In this document: in pieces, positions 43,009 through 50,535 of the stretch
Layout of the letters: every line of letters starts with the position of its first letter
Numbering within the stretch: the stretch's first letter is position 1
NCBI RefSeq assembly: GCF_030527965.1
Contig: NZ_JAUMZU010000001.1
Span: forward strand, 150,141-201,165
Direction of reading: 5' to 3'
DNA: 51,025 bases
From: Neisseria sp.
Lineage (GTDB): Bacteria > Pseudomonadota > Gammaproteobacteria > Burkholderiales > Neisseriaceae
Notes under the pieces: generated by a model
Database searches by the model: none
The model's input: the letters and a program-made list of their open reading frames with translations, nothing else
What the model was told of the DNA's origin: nothing
Translations under genes and position numbers: made by a program

Positions 43009-43566
43009 ATGCTAGAAACGAAACGATTACGCCTGCGACAATGGAAGGATGAGGATTATCCTGCATATGCCCGACTGAATGCAGACCCGATGGTAATGCG
43101 CTACTTCCCCAAGACGCTATCCATGCAGGAAAGCTATAAACAAGCCGATAAGTTGCGTTCGCTGATAACAGAAAGAAGTTGGGGAGTGTGGGCGATGGAG
43201 TTGAAAGTTAGCGGTGAATTTATCGGGATATGCGGCTTGCACACACAAGCTGCTGCTGACAGCGGTATTTCTCATGCGCCTCTGACAGAGATCGTCTGGC
43301 GCATTCTAGCTGCTCACTGGGGAAAGGGCTATGCGCCTGAAGCAGCAAGACGGGTCTTGCAGTTTGCCTTTGAAGATCAGGCGCTGGATACGGTGTATTC
43401 CTTTACGGCACAGGTTAATACGCCATCACAGCGGGTAATGATTAAAGCCGGCATGGAAAATACCGGCGAGGAGTTTAATCATCCCAAACTAGAAAACGGG
43501 CATGAGCTTGAGCAACACTGCCTTTATGTCATGACTAAGGAGCACTGGTTGGCAAGCAATTGCTGA
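43009..43566 (+). CDS. GNAT-family N-acetyltransferase (RimJ/RimL-like)
   Basis: 185 residues starting MLETKRLRLRQWKDEDYPAY, the common start of RimJ/RimL-type acetyltransferases. ISHAPLTEIVWRILAAHWGK, GYAPEAARRVLQFAFEDQAL is the acetyl-CoA loop and following helix (about 95 to 125), and QRVMIKAGMENTGEE ends the fold. The acceptor is unknown: protein N-terminus or a small molecule. It lies just behind the transposase relic and is more GC-rich than the LysR cluster, so it may belong to another transfer event. Confidence 0.88.
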   Translation: MLETKRLRLRQWKDEDYPAYARLNADPMVMRYFPKTLSMQESYKQADKLRSLITERSWGVWAMELKVSGEFIGICGLHTQAAADSGISHAPLTEIVWRILAAHWGKGYAPEAARRVLQFAFEDQALDTVYSFTAQVNTPSQRVMIKAGMENTGEEFNHPKLENGHELEQHCLYVMTKEHWLASNC

Positions 43567-43641
43567 TTGTTAGTTCTGCATGAGCAAAAGAGCTGACACG
43601 GTTTCATGACGCTTTCCCGCTTTCTGCCTAAAATAAATGAT

Positions 43642-43941
43642 CTATTGCTTTTCTTTATCCGCAAAACTTGCCAACTCCTTAGCAGTTTTTGTCGGAATAA
43701 ATTCCGTAATTCTATATTCTCCAATATTCGCCTGATAAAACGGATCTTCGCTGACGATTTTTTCAATTTCCATTCGGTTGGCCGCCCTGGCAATAATCAC
43801 GCCACCCTCACGAGGTTCTTTCCTGCCTGAAAAGAGAAAAGCGCCTTGTGCATAATAATGATCCAGATAATCACGGTGTGCAGCCAAATGTCGTTCAATT
43901 TCACTCAACTCGGCGGTGTAGTGGATATCGATAATAAACAT
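43642..43941 (-). CDS. YCII-family protein
   Basis: 99 residues from ATG 43941 (AAGGACAG before it): MFIIDIHYTAELSEIERHLA, HRDYLDHYYAQGAFLFSGRK, GGVIIARAANRMEIEKIV and a C-terminal EYRITEF strand. These are YCII (ferredoxin-like) features including the conserved His and Asp. The frame is open 7 codons further, but the ribosome site fixes the start. Role unknown; the family includes small dehalogenase-like and binding proteins. A broken relative lies 2.7 kb to the left. Confidence 0.85.
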   Translation of the reverse strand: MFIIDIHYTAELSEIERHLAAHRDYLDHYYAQGAFLFSGRKEPREGGVIIARAANRMEIEKIVSEDPFYQANIGEYRITEFIPTKTAKELASFADKEKQ

Positions 43942-44238
43942 ATTTCTGTCCTTGTTAAACAAATTAGAAAAGCCTTGTCTCTGTTTTTAGCACGTCGCTA
44001 ACAATTACCCCTAATTAATATAATACTAAACAATCTTGCGATAAAAATTCTTCAAAAATAAGCCTAAATTTACCTTGGCTCAAGAATATTCAAATTTGAA
44101 CTTGCAAACAATGTAACAACGAAAGCTTTATAACTAAATGTCATTAACAGTCATTCATCAAATTCACAAGAAACGGGTCGATTTCGACGCATAAGGTCTT
44201 TATACTCAATTTAGATTAGTTACTTTGAGGAGAAAGGT

Positions 44239-45084
44239 ATGTCAGAATCAAAACTTTCGAAACAGTATACGCGCGTGAGCAGTGCAATCGAATATTTATA
44301 CGATAACGCCCATTACCAACCAAGTTTAGAAGAAATTGCAAAACAAGTTCATCTGAGTCCTGCATATTTTCAAAAAGTATTTACTCAATTTACAGGGTTA
44401 AGCCCCAAACAAATGCTGTCTTACCTTAATGTAGAAATGGCTAAACAGTATCTTTCTAGCTCAAAAAGTTTGATGCAAACTGCATTGGCAACAGGCTTGA
44501 GCGGCACGGGACGATTGCATGATTTATTTATAAAAATTGAAGGGATGACGCCATTTGAATATAAAAACGGCGGCGTAAATCTAACGATTTACTATGCCTT
44601 TTTAAACAGCCCGTTAGGCGAATTGTTAATTGCCAACACGGATAAAGGCATTTGCTTTATGCACTTTGTTGATGACCAGCAAAAAAGCCTGTCTGAATTG
44701 ATGACAACTTATCCGCAAGCGCAATTTTTAGCACAATTTCATATATTGCAGCAACAAGCAATGTCGTTTTTTAATGAAACACCACAAGGGCTAACCTTAC
44801 ACATCAAGGGTACGCCATTTCAATTGAAAGTCTGGCAAGCCTTGCTTTCCATCCCCTCAGGGCAATTAAGCAGCTACGATGAAATTGCCGAGCAAATCGA
44901 TTGTCACAATGCTGCTCGTGCAGTAGGCAGTGCGGTAGGAAAAAATCCGATTGCAATATTGATTCCATGCCATAGAGTTATTAAAAAGAACGGCATTATT
45001 GGCCAATATCGTTGGGGACGCAGTCGAAAAATGATTTTGTTAGCGCAAGAATTTGCCAAACAGGAAAAACACGCAAATGAATAA
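44239..45084 (+). CDS. AraC-type DNA-binding domain fused to O6-methylguanine-DNA methyltransferase
   Basis: 281 residues. Residues 10 to 110 form an AraC-type helix-turn-helix domain (LEEIAKQVHLSPAYFQKVFT, then QTALATGLSGTGRLHDLFIK). Residues 120 to 275 form an Ogt domain with IPCHRVIKKNG (acceptor cysteine about 243) and VWQALLSIPSGQLSSYDEIA. Unlike E. coli Ada it has no N-terminal zinc domain that senses methylphosphotriesters, so its regulation of target genes must work differently. AGGAGAAAGGT precedes ATG 44239. The coding end overlaps alkB by 8 bases, so both form one alkylation-repair operon. Confidence 0.93.
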   Translation: MSESKLSKQYTRVSSAIEYLYDNAHYQPSLEEIAKQVHLSPAYFQKVFTQFTGLSPKQMLSYLNVEMAKQYLSSSKSLMQTALATGLSGTGRLHDLFIKIEGMTPFEYKNGGVNLTIYYAFLNSPLGELLIANTDKGICFMHFVDDQQKSLSELMTTYPQAQFLAQFHILQQQAMSFFNETPQGLTLHIKGTPFQLKVWQALLSIPSGQLSSYDEIAEQIDCHNAARAVGSAVGKNPIAILIPCHRVIKKNGIIGQYRWGRSRKMILLAQEFAKQEKHANE

Positions 45085-45706
45085 TGATGATTTATTTGAA
45101 ACACCAAATCAGCCTACGGCAAACTTGTTACCTTATGATGGAGAGGTAAATGATTACGGTGTGATTTTTGATTGTAAAAAATCCGACGCATATTATCTAC
45201 AACTATTGCAACAGATCGCGTGGCAACACGACACCGCTGTTATATATGGGAAGAGGATTACCACAGCCCGACAAGTCGCTTGGTATGGCGAAAAGAATTT
45301 CAACTATCACTATTCCGGCGCTACGCGTACAGCATTACCGTGGACAGACAGTTTACTGGAATTGAAACAGATTGTTGAACAGCATTTGGCAACAATTAGC
45401 CCTACTCTATTTAACTCTTGTCTGCTTAATTTATATACAGATGGCAACCAAGGCATGGCTTGGCATAGTGATGATGAAAAATGTTTAATTAAAAATGGTG
45501 TTATTGCTTCTTTGAGCTTTGGAGCAACACGCAAATTTGCTTTTCGACATAAGAAAGACAAACAAAAAATAGATTTATGGCTTAAGCATGGGCAGTTGAT
45601 TGTTATGAAAGGAACAACTCAAACTTATTGGCAGCACGCCGTTATGAAAAGCACTCGCATCAATCAGCCACGTATCAACCTGACTTTTAGGACAATGGTG
45701 GGATAA
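45077..45706 (+). CDS. alkB: AlkB-type 2-oxoglutarate/Fe(II) DNA repair dioxygenase
   Basis: I take ATG 45077 (209 residues), which overlaps the stop of the preceding gene as ATGAATAA; the open frame reaches 45053. AlkB-like enzymes remove methyl groups from N1-adenine or N3-cytosine. Visible: YGKRITTARQVAWYGEKNF (substrate lid), LLNLYTDGNQGMAWHSDDE (iron ligands H and D near residue 133), SLSFGATRKFAFRHK and RINLTFRTM (2-oxoglutarate arginines). WQHAVMKS supplies the second histidine. It is short, like bacterial or eukaryote-type ABH2 relatives, so the substrate type (double- or single-strand) is open. Confidence 0.92.
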   Translation: MNNDDLFETPNQPTANLLPYDGEVNDYGVIFDCKKSDAYYLQLLQQIAWQHDTAVIYGKRITTARQVAWYGEKNFNYHYSGATRTALPWTDSLLELKQIVEQHLATISPTLFNSCLLNLYTDGNQGMAWHSDDEKCLIKNGVIASLSFGATRKFAFRHKKDKQKIDLWLKHGQLIVMKGTTQTYWQHAVMKSTRINQPRINLTFRTMVG

Positions 45707-45985
45707 GAACAGCTACTAGAATATGCTGAAATATCGCTAAAAAATTACCAATTATGGGTAATTAACACATATTAATTTGAGCTATTAACTTTATCTAAGT
45801 ATGTAATAATTATTTTTATCCGAAATTATCCGATAATAGAATTCTTTTGCCGTTGAAGAATTATAAAAGCGCAATTTTTTTTGGGAAGAGACATGAACAT
45901 CAATCACCTTGTTTTACTTGAAATAAATTTGGAAAGATAGCCCCTCAAGTTCTAACTTGATATTTTCAGACAGGCTTTTACATCA

Positions 45986-46423
45986 TCATAACGCCATTCT
46001 CATATGAACATGCGTAATGCCTGCCTCTTCAAACACTTCGCCAAATGGTTCAAAGCCCATTTTTTCATAGAATCCGCGAGCGCTGATTTGGGCGTGCAGC
46101 TCGATAAGCAGATAATTTTGTTGTTTGGCAAAATCAATGGCGGCTTCTAAAAGCACTTTCCCCAACTGTCTGCCGCGATGCGCTTCTAAAACAGCCATGC
46201 GCTGTAAAATCACTTTTTCTCTTCCCGGTTCAGGCAATATGCGGCATGTTGCAGTAGCCTGATTATGCTCGTCATAAAGCACAAAATGAATGCAAACCGC
46301 TTCATTTTCATCAATCTCCAACGACAAAGGCACGCCCTGCTCTTCAACAAAAACAGTTTTCCTAATAGCAACGGCATCCGAATAAATCGGCGAAGTAATA
46401 TCATCGGTATAAAGAATTTTCAT
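45986..46423 (-). CDS. GNAT-family N-acetyltransferase (YjcF/ElaA-like)
   Basis: I start at ATG 46423 (145 residues, MKILYTDDITSPIYSDAVAI); the frame is open to 46447. It has VFVEEQGVPLSLEIDENEA (ElaA/YjcF-like start of the fold), RMAVLEAHRGRQLGKVLLEA (acetyl-CoA loop RGRQLG) and AQISARGFYEKMGFEPFGE. The acceptor is unknown. The TetR gene lies 41 bases upstream on the same strand, so the two probably form one transcript. An AGGCT-type reverse DUS core (near 45964) follows the stop. Confidence 0.87.
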   Translation of the reverse strand: MKILYTDDITSPIYSDAVAIRKTVFVEEQGVPLSLEIDENEAVCIHFVLYDEHNQATATCRILPEPGREKVILQRMAVLEAHRGRQLGKVLLEAAIDFAKQQNYLLIELHAQISARGFYEKMGFEPFGEVFEEAGITHVHMRMAL

Positions 46424-46464
46424 AATGGTTGTGCCCATTCTGATCAATAGTGGAGCTAATTTTT

Positions 46465-47016
46465 CTATTTCAGCTCAACAATTTCCAACATCTCATGCCA
46501 ATCAACAAAGGTATTGGAAACAGGCATGATTTCTCCGCGTTCAAAAAAATATTTGGCACTATTCAGCGCCAGAGTGGCAAATAAAGTTGCTTGAAAATCA
46601 CGCTCTTTTGCTATGCCGGTGCGTCGATTGGCCAGCTCGATAAAGCCTTGTTTTAACATCTGTTGCATATCGGCATAAAGATGATGGCGCTTGGTTTCAA
46701 TCTTCCACAAAGCCAAAACCAATTGTCTGCGTTCAAAGAAAAACGGCGTTGCATTTTGCAACAGCTCTTTCAGATTGGCAGTTTCTTGCCGCTTGTCGAT
46801 TAAAGATTGATATTCCAACAGAAAATTCTGAATAAGCTGCCCGACCAAATCATCTTTTCCCGAATAATAAGTGTAAAAAGTTTTTCGGTTAATCATGGCG
46901 CGCTCTATCAATTCTTGCACGCTGATTTCCAAATAAGTTTTTTCTGCCAGTAGCTGAATCAAGGCATTTTCAATGGCTTTCAGGGTTTTTTGTACGCGTA
47001 AATCATGCTTTGCCAT
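46465..47016 (-). CDS. TetR/AcrR-family regulator
   Basis: 183 residues: the N-terminal helix-turn-helix (KAIENALIQLLAEKTYLEIS, VQELIERAMINRKTFYTYYS) at 10 to 50 and a helical ligand domain of about 120 residues (FFERRQLVLALWKIET). The effector cannot be deduced. It is divergent from the FAD monooxygenase gene, with 220 bases between, and a dyad in this spacer is a plausible operator. No strong ribosome site is seen before ATG 47016. Confidence 0.92.
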   Translation of the reverse strand: MAKHDLRVQKTLKAIENALIQLLAEKTYLEISVQELIERAMINRKTFYTYYSGKDDLVGQLIQNFLLEYQSLIDKRQETANLKELLQNATPFFFERRQLVLALWKIETKRHHLYADMQQMLKQGFIELANRRTGIAKERDFQATLFATLALNSAKYFFERGEIMPVSNTFVDWHEMLEIVELK

Positions 47017-47058
47017 ATCGACTCTGCCTCGGTAACATTTTTTAATTGATATGTTCCA

Positions 47059-47100
47059 TTATACCTACACTTTTACAAATTTGTAGGCATAAAGGTATAA
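47059..47100. promoter_or_regulatory. Candidate TetR operator
   Basis: Nested dyads: TTATACCT (47059-47066) with AGGTATAA (47093-47100), and inside them CCTACA (47064-47069) with TGTAGG (47082-47087). TetR-family dimers often bind such nested dyads close to their own start, here about 45 bases upstream of the TetR gene. Confidence 0.5.
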
Positions 47101-47175
47101 CACTATCTCCCGTTGTCCGTACTATTCTGCAATTTAATCTCCTAAACTGCGCTTCATTAGAAACCAATTTATCTT

Positions 47176-47216
47176 AACCAATAGGCTGCATAAGGTTTTC
47201 AGACGGCCTATTGGTT
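47176..47216. repeat. Perfect 11-base inverted repeat containing an AG-DUS
   Basis: AACCAATAGGC (47176-47186) is perfectly complementary to GCCTATTGGTT (47206-47216). The right arm overlaps a reverse AG-DUS (TTCAGACGGCCT, 47198-47209), the uptake sequence of other Neisseria species and not the TG-wadDUS of this genome. The hairpin lies 20 bases before the monooxygenase start, so it is either a leader attenuator, an operator or an old terminator. Confidence 0.7.
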
Positions 47217-47236
47217 CATTACGAGAGTATTCAACT

Positions 47237-48400
47237 ATGAAAACAGCATTGATTGTTGGCGCAGGCATCGGTGGCATGGCAGCGGCTATCGCTTTGAAAC
47301 AACAAGGATGGCAGCCGATTATTATCGAACGTGCTAAATCGCGTCGTACCGGCGGTTATTTTATCGGTCTCCAACCTGCCGGACGGGAAGCAGCGGAGAA
47401 GCTAGGCGTCATGGCAGGCATTACCACCCGCACGCCCAAACGCTCTGCCAACTGGGATATTCTGCCCGACGGCAGCCGCTTACGCGTTGCTGGATTTGCC
47501 GATCAGCTGACCCGCCCTGCCGTGCTTTTGCGTGGCGACGCGGAAGAAGGATTATGGCAAGGCATACAAACACACGGTATCGAGATATGGTTTGACTGTA
47601 GCCCGGTTGCACTTGAGAATCGCGGCCAACAAGTATGGGCAAAGCTCAATCGCGAAGGTCAAGAATTAGAAGCCGAATTTGATTTGGTTATCGGCGCGGA
47701 CGGCCTGCGCTCAACCGTTAGACGTTTGGCTTTCGGCGCACATGAAGAATTCATGCAACCTTTAGGTATGATGATTTGCGCATACCAATTGCAAAACGGC
47801 ATTAACGGCTTTGCCGAACAAGATGGCGTGATGATATGCCAGAAGAAACGTTCGCTATGGGTCTTTCCGTTGGAAGATCACAGCCCCACCGCCCTTTTTA
47901 CTTATCGCACCGACGATATTAATGCACAATTCGTTGAGCCTGCCGACAAAACATTGCTTCGGGTTTATCAAGATATGGAGCAAGACGGCATTATCAATGA
48001 AGCATTAAGCGATTTAAGACAAAGCAGCGATTATCTGTTCGACAGCGTTAATATGGTTAAAATGCCCAAATGGCACAACGGCAGAATCGTTTTACTTGGT
48101 GATGCCGCATGGTGTTTGACACTGTATTCGGGCATGGGCGCAACCGCAGCTATGAAAGGCGGTTACGAACTGGGCAAGGCCTTGGCAGCACAATCGGATA
48201 TTCCCGCAGCGTTGACAACATGGGAAAAAATCATGCGCCCGTTTGTACACAAACACCAACTACTCGTACCGCTAAAATCACAGCTTTTTGTGCCTGCCAA
48301 CGGATTAACCTCTCTTTTACGCCGTATTGTGCTGCGTTTATTAGGCATCAAAATGCGCAAAAATAAGGAAAAAGCCATCGCTTTAAAACAAAAAGCATAA
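47237..48400 (+). CDS. FAD-dependent monooxygenase
   Basis: 387 residues of the class A flavoprotein hydroxylase family: FAD-binding GAGIGGMAAAIALKQQGW at 8 to 25, GADGLRSTVRRLAFG (the second motif, near 155) and LLGDAAWCLTLYSGMGATAA (the GD motif, near 290). Members include PHBH and tetracycline-modifying TetX-type enzymes, but I cannot fix the substrate. The tail is helical and basic (RKNKEKAIALKQKA). It is divergent from a TetR gene and flanked on both sides by AG-DUS copies (47198 and 48422), foreign to this genome's dialect, which points to uptake from another Neisseria. Confidence 0.92.
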   Translation: MKTALIVGAGIGGMAAAIALKQQGWQPIIIERAKSRRTGGYFIGLQPAGREAAEKLGVMAGITTRTPKRSANWDILPDGSRLRVAGFADQLTRPAVLLRGDAEEGLWQGIQTHGIEIWFDCSPVALENRGQQVWAKLNREGQELEAEFDLVIGADGLRSTVRRLAFGAHEEFMQPLGMMICAYQLQNGINGFAEQDGVMICQKKRSLWVFPLEDHSPTALFTYRTDDINAQFVEPADKTLLRVYQDMEQDGIINEALSDLRQSSDYLFDSVNMVKMPKWHNGRIVLLGDAAWCLTLYSGMGATAAMKGGYELGKALAAQSDIPAALTTWEKIMRPFVHKHQLLVPLKSQLFVPANGLTSLLRRIVLRLLGIKMRKNKEKAIALKQKA

Positions 48401-48415
48401 GTTGTTTGCTTGAGA

Positions 48416-48436
48416 AAGGCTTTCAGACGGCCTTTA
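48416..48436. terminator. Hairpin with AG-DUS behind the monooxygenase
   Basis: AAAGGC pairs with GCCTTT around an AG-DUS in reverse (TTCAGACGGCCT, 48422-48433). It sits 16 bases behind the monooxygenase stop and 3 bases from the convergent MarR gene. No T run follows, so it is a weak terminator at best. Confidence 0.55.
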
Positions 48437-48438
48437 AA

Positions 48439-48957
48439 TCAACCTTTATCCAGAGTTTCCAACACCTTCAGCAGCGCGGTTAATCCTTCGTTTAACTGCT
48501 GTTGCTGATCTTCTGACAAAGCGGACAAAATTCGTTTTTCATTTTCCACATGCGGGTACACGACTTTCTCAACCAATTCCTTACCACTGTCTGTGAGCTG
48601 TACCAACATACTGCGTGCATCATTAGGGTTTGGTAAGCGAGAAATCAACCCTTCCGCCTCCATTCGTTGAAGCCGGGTAGTCAGAGTGCCTGAGGTAATC
48701 ATCATCGAATTAAACAATGCGGTCGGAGTCAAACAATAAGGGCTGCCTGAACGGCGCAGCGTTGCCAATACATCAAAGGCAGGGCGGCATAGCCCATATT
48801 GCTCAAAAACGCTTTCTATACGATGTTCTCCCAATAATACACAGCGTTTTAACCGCCCAAATACAGCCATTGGTGCAGCATCTATTTCGGATAGTTCTTT
48901 CTGCCATTGCGCGACGATGTCGTCAAGTGCATCAGTTTCTTTTTTGGATTCATTCAT
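48439..48957 (-). CDS. MarR-family regulator
   Basis: 172 residues with the MarR winged helix: FDVLATLRRSGSPYCLTPTA, LFNSMMITSGTLTTRLQRME (recognition helix) and the wing LISRLPNPNDARSMLVQLTD. MarR proteins repress efflux or redox genes and respond to phenolic effectors. It is divergent from the broken EamA transporter gene at 49286, a common MarR target. A GGGCTGCCTGAA (48741 region) is one base from the Simonsiella-type uptake sequence, read in frame; this may be chance. Confidence 0.92.
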   Translation of the reverse strand: MNESKKETDALDDIVAQWQKELSEIDAAPMAVFGRLKRCVLLGEHRIESVFEQYGLCRPAFDVLATLRRSGSPYCLTPTALFNSMMITSGTLTTRLQRMEAEGLISRLPNPNDARSMLVQLTDSGKELVEKVVYPHVENEKRILSALSEDQQQQLNEGLTALLKVLETLDKG

Positions 48958-49285
48958 TTATTTAATCTTCTCCGTTTGATTTTCGGCATCTATATTTTAT
49001 CTTGAAACTAAAATAAAGCGGGTGTTATATTTAGGTTCTGTTTTCATTTGGTGCTGAGATACGGGCTGAAAATCAGCATTTCATAGCAATCCTCTATTCT
49101 GCTAAACGGTAGCTGCAAGTTAGGCTGCTGATACTGTTTCACAAGTTTGGTGTATATGCGGAAAAATTGTAGAAATGTACCCATATGCATCCATCTTATA
49201 AAGATATAGCCCGTTATTATCTTATTGATATTGTTACCTAAAGATATACCATCATAACAAGCCATTGTAAGGAGTTTAATACATT
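48958..49285. other. AT-rich spacer between MarR and the broken EamA gene
   Basis: About 330 bases. It contains no supported gene (one 73-codon minus-strand frame lacks a ribosome site and motifs). The region must hold the MarR and transporter promoters, and AAAGCGGGTGTTATATTT near 49017 is possible promoter material. AAGGAG at about 49268 is the ribosome site of the next gene. I see no uptake sequence or clear operator. Confidence 0.5.
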
Positions 49286-50191
49286 ATGCAAACACAGCAT
49301 TGGCGCATTCATTTGCAGATGATTGGCGTGACATTTTTTTAGGGAGCATCGTGGTCATGGGGGCGTATTATTGTACAGGCCATACCGCCATTAACAGCTG
49401 CCTCTATCCGCTTTTTTATCGCAACCTCAGCGTTGTTATGTTGGCTGTTGTTACGTCAAGGTGCGGCGCCACTTGTCGCCTTAAAAGCGAAGCAGTGGTT
49501 GAGTCTGGCACTGTCAGCTGCTTTTGGTGTATTCGGCTATGCCATCTTTTTTATGCTGGCTTTGCAATCCGTGCCGGCAGGTAAGGCGGTAACGGTGGCG
49601 GCACTCAATCCGGTGTTGCCTTTGCTTCTCGCCGCATGGCTGTTTAAGGAGCGATTGAATATTGGCGTATTATTAGGGATGGTGCTATCCGTAACTGGTG
49701 CATTGATAGCCATTTCCCACGGTCATCCGATACAGTTATTTGCAGGCGGTGTCGGCAAAGGCGAGTATTTACTGTTGTGTACGGTGCTGTGCTGGACGGG
49801 CTATACGCTGCTCGGTCGTATGGTTTTGAAGGATATAAGTCCGCTACTGACAACCACTATTACCGCTTTTTTCGGCGCATGGTTTTTATTCGCAGCAGCG
49901 CTGTTTTATGAAGGCACACAGGCTTGGACGATTGCCTTGCAAGCACCAATTTCAGTTTGGTTGTGTTTGCTCGCGATGGGTTTGGGTGCAACTGCGCTGA
50001 CGTATTTGTGGTTTTTTGCAGGGGTGCATGCGCTTGGCGTCGGTACTGCTTCCGCTTATATTGCGCTGGTACCTGTTGTAGGCATTTTAATTGCCGCTCT
50101 GTGGCTGGGTGAGGCGCTAGATTTTAGTTTGTTATTCGGTGGTGCACTAGCTGTTAGCGGAACATTGCTGATGAATTTAGCGAAACTCTGA
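49286..50191 (+). pseudogene. EamA/DMT-family transporter gene with premature stop
   Basis: ATG 49286 with AAGGAG upstream opens MQTQHWRIHLQMIGVTFF, then TAG, and continues in the same frame with GASWSWGRIIVQAIPPLTAA to a full ten-helix DMT permease (about 302 residues in all). The TAG stands where the family has tryptophan in FWGASW (TGG to TAG). The frame downstream (from TTG 49433) is intact with the EamA motifs GKAVTVAALNPVLPLLLAAW and LGVGTASAYIALVPVVGIL. A start after the stop codon would lose the first helix. Suppression or a sequencing error is possible. Confidence 0.7.
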
Positions 50192-50258
50192 ATCTTTTTT
50201 TGCCGCTGTGTGCAATTTTTTTTGTGATGTAGCTTAGGGGCTTTTCTAGGTTTTCCGA

Positions 50259-50471
50259 TACTCACACGATGATAGTCTCGCCATCGGCGGTTTAATTTTA
50301 GTTTGTGTGTTTTTTGGTTTGGGTAGCCTCATGATTGTGTTCGCACCGCTTTACAGTTTTGTCATGAGTTTCTGGCAGCTATTTGTTGGTGCACTGGCCT
50401 TCGCCGGCTTGATATATCGGCAAGAAACGACTTTTCATTATCACGCAACAGCGTCGTATTTACCGCCTTAG
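50259..50471 (+). pseudogene. Piece of a DMT-transporter gene (central membrane part)
   Basis: An open frame of about 70 codons reads SLAIGGLILVCVFFGLGSLM, IVFAPLYSFVMSFWQLFVGA, LAFAGLIY. This is typical of the start of the second EamA half (helices 6 and 7), ending at a TAG at 50469. Before and after it the frame breaks. The first half of this gene and its end are missing or in other frames. Confidence 0.5.
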
Positions 50472-50535
50472 TCGGTGTTTTTTTTTGAATTTTGCTTTGG
50501 CACTTTGTGAAGATAGCCATGCGATAGGCATCTGT

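Noticed and set aside
46977-47236. Riboswitch or small RNA in the TetR-monooxygenase spacer
   Set aside because: The dyads are short and DNA-operator-like; I see no conserved riboswitch core.
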